From assembly GCF_029094505.1 (NCBI RefSeq), contig NZ_CP119108.1, positions 3,100,001 to 3,164,000 of the forward strand: 64,000 nt of DNA, read 5' to 3'. Numbering within the stretch: the stretch's first letter is position 1; every line of letters starts with the position of its first letter. This DNA is from Microbacterium horticulturae (GTDB lineage Bacteria; Actinomycetota; Actinomycetes; Actinomycetales; Microbacteriaceae). A program made the position numbers and the translations under genes. Below the pieces are notes generated by a model. That model saw only the letters and a program-made list of their open reading frames with translations. It was not told the origin of the DNA and did not search any database. Positions 32,987-41,312 of this stretch are shown here, piece by piece.

Positions 32987-33239
32987 GCGCGTCGCCATCG
33001 TCACCGGCACCGAGAGGCGCATCTGACGCGTACACGCCGGCCGCGGCATCCACCCCACTCGTTCAGCAGTCGCCTTCTGCAACGCTCGGCCGCGGCTACC
33101 CGCAGAAGGTGCCTGCCGGACAGGGCCCCATTTCGACGGGCGGGCTCTGCGGCCGCCCGTCACCGGGACCAGGGATGCCGCAACACATCGGCCCGTGCGA
33201 TGCAAGGCATCTTCCGCTCGGCGTTCCGATCGCCGGCAC

Positions 33240-33278
33240 GGTCTGGTGTGATGACAGGGCTGGCACAGCCGCCAGACC
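33240..33278 (+). ncRNA. Structured leader candidate upstream of the sugar importer
   Basis: GGTCTGG (33240-33246) pairs with CCAGACC (33272-33278) and encloses GGCT/AGCC (33258-33261/33267-33270). It lies in the 350-nt gap 32987-33336, which holds no gene I can support. Together with the ribosome-site hairpin downstream it may be a regulatory leader; no known riboswitch class is recognised. Confidence 0.3.
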
Positions 33279-33311
33279 CGAGATGAGGCGAGGGCGCCTT
33301 AGGCATCCCCC

Positions 33312-33331
33312 CTCCTGATACACAGCAGGAG
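33312..33331 (+). promoter_or_regulatory. Hairpin that would sequester the ribosome binding site
   Basis: CTCCTG (33312-33317) is complementary to CAGGAG (33326-33331), the Shine-Dalgarno sequence 5 nt before the GTG start at 33337. The loop is 8 nt. Confidence 0.5.
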
Positions 33332-33336
33332 TATCC

Positions 33337-34479
33337 GTGAGAACTGCACGAAAGATCACCATGGCCGCGGCCATGGTCGCGATCGCGCTCACCGTGAGCG
33401 CATGTACGACGGATGGCGGCAATGCCGCGAAGCCCTCCGACTCCAGCTCGCTGAGCGCCGCTGCGCAGAAGGCGCTCGACACGGCCTACACGGGTGTCGG
33501 CTCCACTCTCGAAGACCTCACACCGGCCACCCCCAAGTCCGACATCAACTTCTACGTGATGTCGTGCGGCCAGTCGCTCTCCACCTGCGCTGCACCCACC
33601 GCGGCGATGGTAGATGCGGCGAAGACCGCGGGGTGGAAGACCACGGTCGTCGACGGCAAGCTGAGCCCCGAGGGCTTCGCGACCGCTATCCGCCAGGCCG
33701 TTGCCGGCGGCGCCGACGTGCTCGTCCCTGTGGGCATCAGCTGCAGCGCCGCGGCGGCGGCGTTCAAGGAGGCGAAGAATGCCGGAGTCGTCATCGTCGG
33801 AGGCGGCGGCGTCGACGACTGCGACCCGAAGGAGTGGAACACCGACCGTCTGTGGCTGGAGAACCCGCCGGTGCCAACCCCCTTCGGCACAATGGGCAAG
33901 CTGCAGGCCGATTACACCTGGGGCAAGACGAACGGCGACCTGAAGGCCGTCGTCGTGAACATGACCAGTAACCCGTGGGGGTCCCTCGTGACCTCCGGCT
34001 ACACCGATGAGGTCAAGGCGCTCGGCAGCGGCGAGGTCGTCGCCACCGTCGATATCTCAGACCCTGAGAGCGCCGACGGCAGTTACATCCAGAAGATCGT
34101 CAGCGTCCTGTTGGCGCACCCCGACGCCAATGCGCTCGTCATGCCGACCGACGCCTACCTCGTGAACGGCCTGGCCGCGGGCGTCGCCCAGGCCGGACTG
34201 GCAGACAAGCTGACCGTGGTCGGCGGATTCGGCTCGGAGGCAGCGATCGACATGATCCGCGACGGCCAGCCGGGCATCACCGCCACAATCGGCCAGGCGC
34301 AGATCTGGGAGGCCTGGGGCTCAGTCGACACCGCAATCCGCGTGCTCGACGGCAAAGACCCCCAGTACATCGGTCAGTCGCTGCAGGCGGTCGACGCCGA
34401 CCACAATATGCCGAAGTCGGGCCCGTACGACGGCAGCATCGACTGGAAGAGCAAGTTCCTCACGGCGTGGGGCAAGTGA
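33337..34479 (+). CDS. Sugar-type ABC substrate-binding lipoprotein (ribose/PBP1 family)
   Basis: A 380-residue receptor of the periplasmic-binding-protein type 1 family used by RbsB-like importers. Signal peptide KITMAAAMVAIALTVSAC with lipobox VSAC (Cys near residue 23). Mature-domain features include DGKLSPEGFATAIRQAVAGGADVLVPVG and PDANALVMPTDAYLVNGLAAGVAQAGL. The GTG start at 33337 has CAGGAG at 5 nt, itself part of a hairpin. Start of a three-gene importer operon; the ligand is probably a sugar or polyol, but autoinducer-like or aromatic ligands cannot be excluded given the neighbours. Confidence 0.87.
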   Translation: MRTARKITMAAAMVAIALTVSACTTDGGNAAKPSDSSSLSAAAQKALDTAYTGVGSTLEDLTPATPKSDINFYVMSCGQSLSTCAAPTAAMVDAAKTAGWKTTVVDGKLSPEGFATAIRQAVAGGADVLVPVGISCSAAAAAFKEAKNAGVVIVGGGGVDDCDPKEWNTDRLWLENPPVPTPFGTMGKLQADYTWGKTNGDLKAVVVNMTSNPWGSLVTSGYTDEVKALGSGEVVATVDISDPESADGSYIQKIVSVLLAHPDANALVMPTDAYLVNGLAAGVAQAGLADKLTVVGGFGSEAAIDMIRDGQPGITATIGQAQIWEAWGSVDTAIRVLDGKDPQYIGQSLQAVDADHNMPKSGPYDGSIDWKSKFLTAWGK

Positions 34480-36086
34480 CCGACGTGACGACGAACCCGG
34501 GAGCGGCAGGGTCGACCCCTGCCGCTCCCGGCGCGTCGACCTCCGACCTCGCACTCGTGGTGCGGCACCTCGACAAGGACTTCGCCGGAACCCGGGCGCT
34601 CAACGACGCTTCCCTCGTCGTCCGCCGCGGCACCGTGCACGCCCTGCTCGGCGGCAACGGCTCGGGAAAGTCGACGACCATCAAGATCCTTGCCGGCGTG
34701 TACCCCGCCGACGGCGGTGAGCTCACGATCTTCGATGAGCAGCATGATCTTCGGGGATACTCCCCGGCGACGGCCCAACAGGCAGGGCTGCGCTTCGTGC
34801 ATCAGGACCTCGGGCTGTTCGACGACCTCTCGATCGAGGAGAACTTCGCACTCGACGCCGGCTATCCGCGTCGCGGCGCCGGCATCGACTGGCGCGCACT
34901 CCGACGTCGCGTGACCGCGCTGCTGCGAGAGTACGAACTCGACATCGACCCGCGCGCGCCGATCCGTACGCTGCGTCCCTCCGATCAGACAATGGTGGCC
35001 ATCGCGCGCGCCCTCCAGGATCAAGACGCTGATCAACAGCTCATCCTCGTGCTCGACGAGCCGACAGCACGCTTGGCCGCGCACGAATCCAAACTGCTGC
35101 TCGAGCGGGTGCGACGCCGCGCCGACGAGGGACAGACAGTGCTCATCGTCAGCCACCGGCTTCGCGAGGTGCTCGCCGTCTCCGACGACTTCACCATCTA
35201 TCGCGACGGCCGCGTCGTCGGCGAGCTGGTCGCCGAGTCGCCCACCGAAGACCGCCTCATCGAGATCATGGCAGGCCGTGCCGTCCAGGCGCTGCGGCCC
35301 ACCGGTGACGTCACGGCCGCCGACGACACTCCGGTCCTCTCGGTCACCGGACTTCGCGGCGGCCCGGTCCGTGGCATCGACTTCACCGTGCACCGCGGAG
35401 AGATCCTGGGCCTGACGGGCCTGGTGGGCTCAGGCCGGTCGAGCGTGCTGAAGATGGTCTTCGGTGAGCACGCCCCCGACGCAGGCACGATGTCGCTCGA
35501 AGGCTCGGCGTTCGAGCCGCGCGACGTGGGCGACGCCATGACCGCGGGCGTGGCATTTGTCCCCGAGGATCGCGCTCGCGAGGCATCCTTCATGGATCAG
35601 ACGGTGTCCGAGAACCTCGCCTTGGCGACCCTCGCCGAGAACTGGACGGCCGGCTTCATGCCGCGCCGCCGCGAGCGCGCCACTGCTCGCCGGCTGATCG
35701 AGACCTTCGGCGTCAAGGTCGGCGGACCCGACGCGCTGTTCTCGTCGATGTCGGGCGGCAACCAGCAGAAGGTCGTGCTGGCACGGTGGATGCAGCGGCA
35801 GCCGCATCTGCTGCTCCTGGACGAGCCCACCCAGGGCGTGGACGTGATGAGCCGCGCCGACATCTACAACAGCATCCGTCACGCCGCAGCCGAAGGCTGC
35901 GCGGTGATCGTCGCTTCGAGCGACCTCGCCGAGATCCATGCGCTCTGCGACCGCACCCTCATTCTCAGCCACGGGAAGATCACCGACGAGGTCGCCGCAG
36001 GTGCGCTCGACGTCGACGGGCTGACCAGCCTCGTGTTGCGCGAGAAGACCATCCCTGATGCCCACCCGGAGGCGACCCATGACTGA
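34476..36086 (+). CDS. Sugar ABC transporter ATP-binding protein, two ABC domains (RbsA type)
   Basis: A 536-residue tandem ATPase. First domain: Walker A GGNGSGKST, Walker B LILVLDEPTARL; its signature region reads LRPSDQTMVAIARAL, not a standard LSGGQ. Second domain: weakened Walker A GLVGSGRSS, intact signature MSGGNQQKVVLARW and Walker B LLLLDEPTQGVD. This asymmetry is normal for RbsA/MglA proteins. The GTG start at 34476 overlaps the receptor stop (GTGA); the upstream in-frame GTG at 34467 is less likely. The stop overlaps the permease start by 8 nt. Confidence 0.9.
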   Translation: MTDVTTNPGAAGSTPAAPGASTSDLALVVRHLDKDFAGTRALNDASLVVRRGTVHALLGGNGSGKSTTIKILAGVYPADGGELTIFDEQHDLRGYSPATAQQAGLRFVHQDLGLFDDLSIEENFALDAGYPRRGAGIDWRALRRRVTALLREYELDIDPRAPIRTLRPSDQTMVAIARALQDQDADQQLILVLDEPTARLAAHESKLLLERVRRRADEGQTVLIVSHRLREVLAVSDDFTIYRDGRVVGELVAESPTEDRLIEIMAGRAVQALRPTGDVTAADDTPVLSVTGLRGGPVRGIDFTVHRGEILGLTGLVGSGRSSVLKMVFGEHAPDAGTMSLEGSAFEPRDVGDAMTAGVAFVPEDRAREASFMDQTVSENLALATLAENWTAGFMPRRRERATARRLIETFGVKVGGPDALFSSMSGGNQQKVVLARWMQRQPHLLLLDEPTQGVDVMSRADIYNSIRHAAAEGCAVIVASSDLAEIHALCDRTLILSHGKITDEVAAGALDVDGLTSLVLREKTIPDAHPEATHD

Positions 36087-37095
36087 CACGAAGACCCCTC
36101 CCGCCTCGGCGACCGTTTCGATCCCGGTGAAGCAGACCCCGACGGTGCTCCGGCTTCTGGAGAGCTACGCCCTGCCGCTGCTCACCGTGCTCGTCTACGC
36201 GTTCTTCTGCTTCTTCCCGTTGTCGAGGGCCGCGTTCCCGACGATGAACAACCTCAACGTGATCCTGGGCAGCAATGCGGTCATCGCACTGATCTCGATC
36301 GCCGCGTTGTTTCCGCTCATCTGCAACTACTTCGACTTCTCGCTGGGCGCCAACGCGGTGATGACGCAGGTGATGACCGCGGGCTTCATGTCGACGTTCG
36401 GGATGCCGCTGTGGCTGTCCATCGTGGTATCACTGATGCTGGGAACCCTGGTGGGCGTGGTCAACGGCTTCTTCGTGACCCGCCTGCACATGAGCCCGTT
36501 CGTGACGACGCTGGGCATGTCGATGCTGCTGGCGGGACTGCTCAGCTGGTTCACCGGCGGCAAGACACTGGCAAGCGGCATCGACCCTGCGCTCATCACG
36601 TTTGGCTCCACCCGGATCGCCGGCGTCCCGCTCGTCTTCTTCATCACGCTGTTGGTGGCACTGCTGGCGTGGTACTTGCTCACTCACACACCGTTCGGTC
36701 GTTCCCTCTACGCGATCGGCTCGAACCCCACCGCGGCCACGCTCGTCGGCCTGCCGGTGACCAAGAACGTCTGGTGGAGCTTCATCGCCGCCGGGTTCAT
36801 CGCGGGCGCCGCGGGCGTGCTGCAGCTGGCGCGCGTGGGCAGCGCCGCGGCATCCGACGGCGGCACGCTGCTGTTCCCCGCGCTCGCCGCAGTGTTCCTG
36901 GGCGCGACCGCCATCCGACCCGGCTTCTTCAACGTGTGGGGCACGATCATCGGTGCGGTGTTCGTGTCGGTGTCGGTGAGCGGTCTGGCGCTTTCTGGGG
37001 CGAGTGGCTGGGCATCGAGCGTCTTCAATGGCGTCGCATTGCTGGCGGCGGTAGCCCTGTCGACGTACCTCGGGCGCAGCAAACGCAAGGGGTGA
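36079..37095 (+). CDS. Sugar ABC transporter permease (RbsC type)
   Basis: A 338-residue permease of the BPD_transp_2 family with 8-10 hydrophobic segments, and family motifs FGRSLYAIGSNPTAATLVGLPV and GAAGVLQLARVGSAA. It probably forms a homodimer, as no second permease is encoded. ATG 36079 lies inside the end of the ATPase gene (8-nt overlap). Confidence 0.9.
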   Translation: MTDTKTPPASATVSIPVKQTPTVLRLLESYALPLLTVLVYAFFCFFPLSRAAFPTMNNLNVILGSNAVIALISIAALFPLICNYFDFSLGANAVMTQVMTAGFMSTFGMPLWLSIVVSLMLGTLVGVVNGFFVTRLHMSPFVTTLGMSMLLAGLLSWFTGGKTLASGIDPALITFGSTRIAGVPLVFFITLLVALLAWYLLTHTPFGRSLYAIGSNPTAATLVGLPVTKNVWWSFIAAGFIAGAAGVLQLARVGSAAASDGGTLLFPALAAVFLGATAIRPGFFNVWGTIIGAVFVSVSVSGLALSGASGWASSVFNGVALLAAVALSTYLGRSKRKG

Positions 37096-37172
37096 TCGCG
37101 CCGCGGAGTCTAGACTGGGCGCACTTGCCCACCGTTCGACCAGACCGCGCCCACAGGCCCAGAAAGCGCACC

Positions 37173-38099
37173 GTGACCGATGTCCGCAAACTCGACCTGA
37201 ACCTCGTCGTCGTGCTCGATGCACTGCTGGACGAACGCAATCTGACACGAGCAGCTGAACTCGTGGGTATGACGCAGCCGGCGGTCAGCGGCGCCCTTTC
37301 ACGACTGCGCGGCCTACTCGACGATCCGCTGCTCGTCCGCGAGGGGCGCGGTTTCGCCCTCACGCCCTTTGCGGAGTCGCTACTGCCGGCTGTGTCGGAA
37401 TGCATGGCCGAGGTGCACCGGATGTTCGAGGTGCTGCCCGAGTTCGACCCGGCGAACTCGACGCGCACGTTTCTCCTGGCGGCGTCGGATTATGTGCTGT
37501 CCGAGCTGACGAGCCCGCTGCTGTCGATCCTCGAGCGGGACGCGCCGCACACCAACATCGAGTTCGACGGACTGCCCACGGAAGACGTCGTCTCACCCAT
37601 CGATCTGCTGCGACGCGATATCACCATCGCTGCGGCCGGCCGTGGCGTGCCCGGGAAGCGCACGTCACTGTTCTCGGACCGATTCGTGTGCATCGTGGAT
37701 GCCGCGAACCCGGCGCTCCGGGATGGGGCACTGTCCCTGTCGGCCCTGCACGGGCTGAGACATGTGCGCTCGGTCTTCGGCGCCCACGCCTCGACCCAGA
37801 TCGACGACATGCTCAGCGCCGCCGAGATCACGCCGCGCGTCGCGGTGACCGTGCAGGGGTTCATGCAGGTGCCGTTCACTGTCACCGGCACTCCGTGGGT
37901 CGGCTGGGTCCCCGAGCGCACCGCCCGTCGCTACGCCGAGCGGCTCGGCCTGACGATCGCCCGAACCGAGATCGCCCCGAGCGTCCTCGTGGAGGCCGCC
38001 CACTGGCATCCCTCGAAATCCGGCGATCCCGCGCTGACCTGGCTCGTCGCGCAACTGCGTGCGGCCTCCGAGCTCGTGGAGTTCGGCGCCGACACGTGA
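37173..38099 (+). CDS. LysR-family transcriptional regulator next to the sugar importer
   Basis: A 308-residue LysR protein: HTH region DLNLVVVLDALLDERNLTRAAELVGMTQPAVSGALSRLRGLLDDPLLVREG (about 8-58), effector domain with TRTFLLAASDYVLSELTSPLLSILERDAPHTNIEFDG. GTG 37173 is chosen by similarity to the paralogue at 27334. A -10-like TAGACT at 37112-37117 lies 8 nt before an in-frame TTG at 37126, so a longer leaderless form is possible. It follows the importer by 77 nt in the same direction and is a candidate regulator. Confidence 0.87.
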   Translation: MTDVRKLDLNLVVVLDALLDERNLTRAAELVGMTQPAVSGALSRLRGLLDDPLLVREGRGFALTPFAESLLPAVSECMAEVHRMFEVLPEFDPANSTRTFLLAASDYVLSELTSPLLSILERDAPHTNIEFDGLPTEDVVSPIDLLRRDITIAAAGRGVPGKRTSLFSDRFVCIVDAANPALRDGALSLSALHGLRHVRSVFGAHASTQIDDMLSAAEITPRVAVTVQGFMQVPFTVTGTPWVGWVPERTARRYAERLGLTIARTEIAPSVLVEAAHWHPSKSGDPALTWLVAQLRAASELVEFGADT

Positions 38100-38100
38100 C

Positions 38101-38529
38101 TCAGTGCGGAATGCCGAGGTCGCGCTGCACCCCGTCCAGGTCCGTGTGGATGAAGGCGTTGTACGCCACCTGAATGTCCTTGAACCGATCGGTCTCGTCG
38201 ACCTCGTACATGATCAGCCCGTCGAACTGGAACGTCTCGCCCTTCCTGACGGCCCCGAAGATCGTGTGTGCGTCGTCGTGCAACGTCGTGAACAGCGTCA
38301 GCATGCGGATCGCGATCGTCGGACCGTCGGTGACGAACCGCGGCACCGTCAGCTGCTCGCGGAAGCGCCCCCAGATGTTGCCGTTGTAGTGGTCCTTCAT
38401 CCCCTCGACGCCGGTGAACTCGAGCGTCCCGTTGCGCATGTGCATGTCAGGTGCGAGGTAGTCCTCGAACGCGGTGTCGTCTTCTTCGTTGAATCGGCGG
38501 ATGTACTCCCGGAACCGTGCTTCTTCCAT
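38101..38529 (-). CDS. SnoaL-like / NTF2-fold protein
   Basis: A 142-residue alpha+beta cone protein: FREYIRRFNEEDDTAFEDYLAPDMHMRNGTLEFTGVEGMKDHY at the start and GLIMYEVDETDRFKDIQVAYN at the end, typical of SnoaL-like polyketide cyclase/isomerase relatives. Small enzymes of this fold isomerise, dehydrate or hydrolyse small molecules. It lies 58 nt downstream of the MFS transporter on the same strand and its stop nearly touches that of the convergent LysR gene. Confidence 0.75.
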   Translation of the reverse strand: MEEARFREYIRRFNEEDDTAFEDYLAPDMHMRNGTLEFTGVEGMKDHYNGNIWGRFREQLTVPRFVTDGPTIAIRMLTLFTTLHDDAHTIFGAVRKGETFQFDGLIMYEVDETDRFKDIQVAYNAFIHTDLDGVQRDLGIPH

Positions 38530-38587
38530 GCCTCCAGACTCACCGAGCGCGCGCTCGGTGAACAGAGCGCGGGAGCCATACCTGGCA

Positions 38588-40072
38588 TCACGGCGAGACC
38601 TCCTCGAACACGCGGTTGCGGGTGTGCGGGGTGAACTGGGCGAGGATCGACGCGATGATCAGGAACGACGAGATCAGCATGAGCGACCAGAACACCGACA
38701 GGTGCGGAATGAGCGGAGCCAGGATCAGGATGCCGATGCCGCCGCCGACGTGGCCGACACCGTCCACGATCGCAAAGCCCGTCGAACGCGCCCGGGTCGG
38801 AAAGCTCTCGATCGTCATCGCGTAGCTCGGCGAGACCCACAGGTTGAATCCGGCGAAGATGATCATCGCACCGATGAACGTGACAGCGAGCGAGCTGCTG
38901 CCGACGGCGACCACTATGGCTCCGATGAACGTCACCACCGTGCCGATCGGCAGCCAGTAGCGGCGCTCGAGCTTTTCGACGATGAACGACATCACGACGG
39001 CCTCGATGATGAAGCCGATCGATCCGACCGCGGCGATGATGCCCGCCTCGGGCGGAGTGAACGTCAACGACGTCAGCACCGACGTCAGACCGGCCGCGTA
39101 GGCGTAGACAGTGATGTAGCCGACGAACCACATGAAGAACAGCAGGATCACGCGCCGCAGGTAGATGGGGTTGCCGAAGATATCGGAATACGGCACGCGG
39201 GGGGCCGGCGGCCAGTGCGTGGGAACCTCGGCGAGCGAGGGCTCCGCCAGAGCGCCGCGCCGCAATGCACGTCGCTCCATGTCGTCGGCGATCGCCGCGG
39301 CATCCTCCGTCCGTCCCCTCTGCAGCAGCCAGCGCACCGACTCGGGCAGCTGGAACCGCAGCAAGATCGCGATGATGGCCAGGGCCGCGCCGACCACGTA
39401 CATCCAGCGCCAGCCGTTCTCCAAACCGGCCGCGAACGGCAGCCCGGTCGGCCACGGTGTGGCCTCGGTGGTCAGGATGAGCCCCAGCCAGATACCCACG
39501 AATGCGCCGACGGCCGACATGATGAACACCACGGTCGTGAACTTCGCGCGCGACTGCTTCGGGGCCACCTCGCCGACGTAGGTGTTCACGATGGCGAGGT
39601 CGGCACCGATGCCGATGCCGGTGATCGCCCGCGAGACCACGAAGTTCGCGTAGTCGGGCGCCAGCGCCGTGTACAGCGACCCCAGCCCGGTGATGAGCAT
39701 CGTGATCAGCAGCATGTTGCGGCGCCCGATGCGGTCCGACAGCGGGCTGAGCACGAGCGTGCCGACCACGTAGCCGAGCAGGTTCATGATCGTGGGCAGC
39801 GCCAGGTAGTTCAGTGCCGTCTCGGGCGTACACCCCGGGACCAGCTGCGTGCACGTCTGCACGAACGACACGTTGATGTCGAAGATGTCGTAGAACGTGA
39901 ACAGGAATCCCAGACCGATGATGATCAGGAACGCGGGCGAGAGCGACCAGGTGCGGATCCGGTCGAGACGCGCCATGACCTGACGCGATGCCTCAGGGAT
40001 CGGCTCGCCGAGTTCGGGTCCTTGGCGCTGGTACTCCCGCCGGCTGCCGGCCGTGCCGGCCGAGCCGCTCAT
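38588..40072 (-). CDS. MFS transporter (sugar-porter / metabolite:H+ symporter type)
   Basis: A 494-residue major facilitator with 12 membrane segments and a central hydrophilic loop (ESVRWLLQRGRTEDAAAIADDMERRALRRG). Conserved MFS motifs: LSPLSDRIGRRN after helix 2, GIGIGADLAIVNTYVGEVAPKQSRAK after helix 4. ATG 40072 has GAGGAAGGCATC upstream. The first ~40 residues are cytoplasmic. It probably imports an acid or sugar-like substrate used by the neighbouring enzymes. Confidence 0.85.
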   Translation of the reverse strand: MSGSAGTAGSRREYQRQGPELGEPIPEASRQVMARLDRIRTWSLSPAFLIIIGLGFLFTFYDIFDINVSFVQTCTQLVPGCTPETALNYLALPTIMNLLGYVVGTLVLSPLSDRIGRRNMLLITMLITGLGSLYTALAPDYANFVVSRAITGIGIGADLAIVNTYVGEVAPKQSRAKFTTVVFIMSAVGAFVGIWLGLILTTEATPWPTGLPFAAGLENGWRWMYVVGAALAIIAILLRFQLPESVRWLLQRGRTEDAAAIADDMERRALRRGALAEPSLAEVPTHWPPAPRVPYSDIFGNPIYLRRVILLFFMWFVGYITVYAYAAGLTSVLTSLTFTPPEAGIIAAVGSIGFIIEAVVMSFIVEKLERRYWLPIGTVVTFIGAIVVAVGSSSLAVTFIGAMIIFAGFNLWVSPSYAMTIESFPTRARSTGFAIVDGVGHVGGGIGILILAPLIPHLSVFWSLMLISSFLIIASILAQFTPHTRNRVFEEVSP

Positions 40073-40297
40073 GATGCCTTCCTCGAATTCGAGACGGTGC
40101 CGTACATGTCGTTCCCCTTTCACTGCGTCGTGATGAGGTCCGTCAGGACGGTGTCGCATACGCGGTGTGGGTTCGGGCATCGCAGGCAGGCACCGAGGCT
40201 GCCAGGCGGTCGAAAACTTACCACCGTCCGCGCGTAATGGCGCAGATCAGCGGCAAGTTCTCGGGAAGGGGCGGGATGCCGCGGCCTCCCCGGCGCG

Positions 40298-41104
40298 TCA
40301 GAACACGTACTCCATGAGCTCGACGCCCAGGGTGCGGAACGCGTCGTGTGCGCGCAGCCGGTGCGCGATCGACAGGTCGTCGAAGCACACGGTCAGCGCG
40401 TAGGCGATGCCTGCGCGCGGGCCGGCGAGCACCCCGGCCTCGCAGCGGACACCGTCGGCACGCCCGGTCTTGTTGATGAAGAGCAGGCCATGCCGGTCGT
40501 TGAAGTGCGCGAACGGGTCGAGCCCCGTCGCCGACGCAACCAGGGAAAGGTCATGGTTCAGGCTCAGCCATTCGGCGACCTGGGCGCTCACGCCTGCACT
40601 CACCACCTCGGAGTTGACCAGCGCCGCGAAAAGCTGAGCCAGCTCCCGCGCGGTACCCAGCGCCACGTGCGGCGCATCGTCGGGTCCGCGGTTGTCGCGG
40701 AACCGGTCGAGTAGCGCAGATCGGGCCAATCCCAGGTCTTCGATGCGCGCCCGCACGGCGGGCAGCCCGACCCGGGTGATCAGCGCGTTCGCCGCGGTGC
40801 CGTCACCCGCGGCCGCGGCCAGCACGGCGAGGTCGACGACCGGCAGCGCCGGCGCCTTCAGATGCTGCCACACTCCGCCGTTCTCGACGCGGTCGATGAT
40901 GTTGCGGTCGACGATCTCGAGCCCGTCGAGGGCTCCCGTCTCGATCTGTGCGGCGACCTCGATCAGCAACGGCACGACGCCGAGCCCGGCCACCGGGAGC
41001 GTGACGAAGTCGTCGCCGGTGAGCACGGCACTGCCGCGGTCGAGGTCGTCGATGCGCACCGACACCTGCGCCCCCGAACGGGCGAGGTCATCCAGCGCCT
41101 TCAT
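40298..41104 (-). CDS. Class A beta-lactamase-like protein lacking the catalytic Ser and Lys
   Basis: A 268-residue protein with the fold pattern of class A beta-lactamases. Where the active-site S-x-x-K followed by Leu-Pro would be, it has G40-L-G-V43 then VPLLIEVA; the SDN position reads GDG (100-102). The KTG triad is kept (NKTGRADG, 212-214). So it is probably not a hydrolase, perhaps a ligand-binding or scaffold protein. No signal peptide is visible from ATG 41104 and no clear ribosome site, so the start is uncertain; a longer frame reaches 41206. Stands alone between the MFS and M13 genes. Confidence 0.72.
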   Translation of the reverse strand: MKALDDLARSGAQVSVRIDDLDRGSAVLTGDDFVTLPVAGLGVVPLLIEVAAQIETGALDGLEIVDRNIIDRVENGGVWQHLKAPALPVVDLAVLAAAAGDGTAANALITRVGLPAVRARIEDLGLARSALLDRFRDNRGPDDAPHVALGTARELAQLFAALVNSEVVSAGVSAQVAEWLSLNHDLSLVASATGLDPFAHFNDRHGLLFINKTGRADGVRCEAGVLAGPRAGIAYALTVCFDDLSIAHRLRAHDAFRTLGVELMEYVF

Positions 41105-41236
41105 CGTTGACGTGAAGCTGCGTCTGCCGACCGCCGCCCTCCTCGGCCGTCGACTGTTACCACGCCGCGTCCCCCGAAGCGGCGCCATATCTGGGGGCGT
41201 GCCCACTCGTGTCCTTCCGCGATCATCCAGGGGGGA

Positions 41237-41259
41237 GTCGCGCGCAGCGAGCGCGCGAC
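41237..41259 (-). terminator. Hairpin terminator downstream of the M13 peptidase gene
   Basis: GTCGCGCGC (41237-41245) and GCGCGCGAC (41251-41259) form a perfect 9-bp stem with a 5-nt loop, 54 nt after the peptidase stop. On the minus strand the stem is followed by a short T then C run, a weak tail. The rest of the 208-nt gap shows nothing else. Confidence 0.55.
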
Positions 41260-41312
41260 GTCTTCAATTGTGCGCCATGAAGGCTACGACGTGGCCGCGA
41301 TCGACCCAGTCG

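Noticed and set aside
33317..33335. GATA-N11-TATC as another member of the GATA-N5-TATC family
   Set aside because: The spacing differs and the sequence is better explained as the ribosome-site hairpin.
35000..35020. Degenerate signature motif in the first ABC domain of the RbsA-type ATPase as a loss of function
   Set aside because: Asymmetric, partly degenerate domains are usual in RbsA/MglA-type tandem ATPases.
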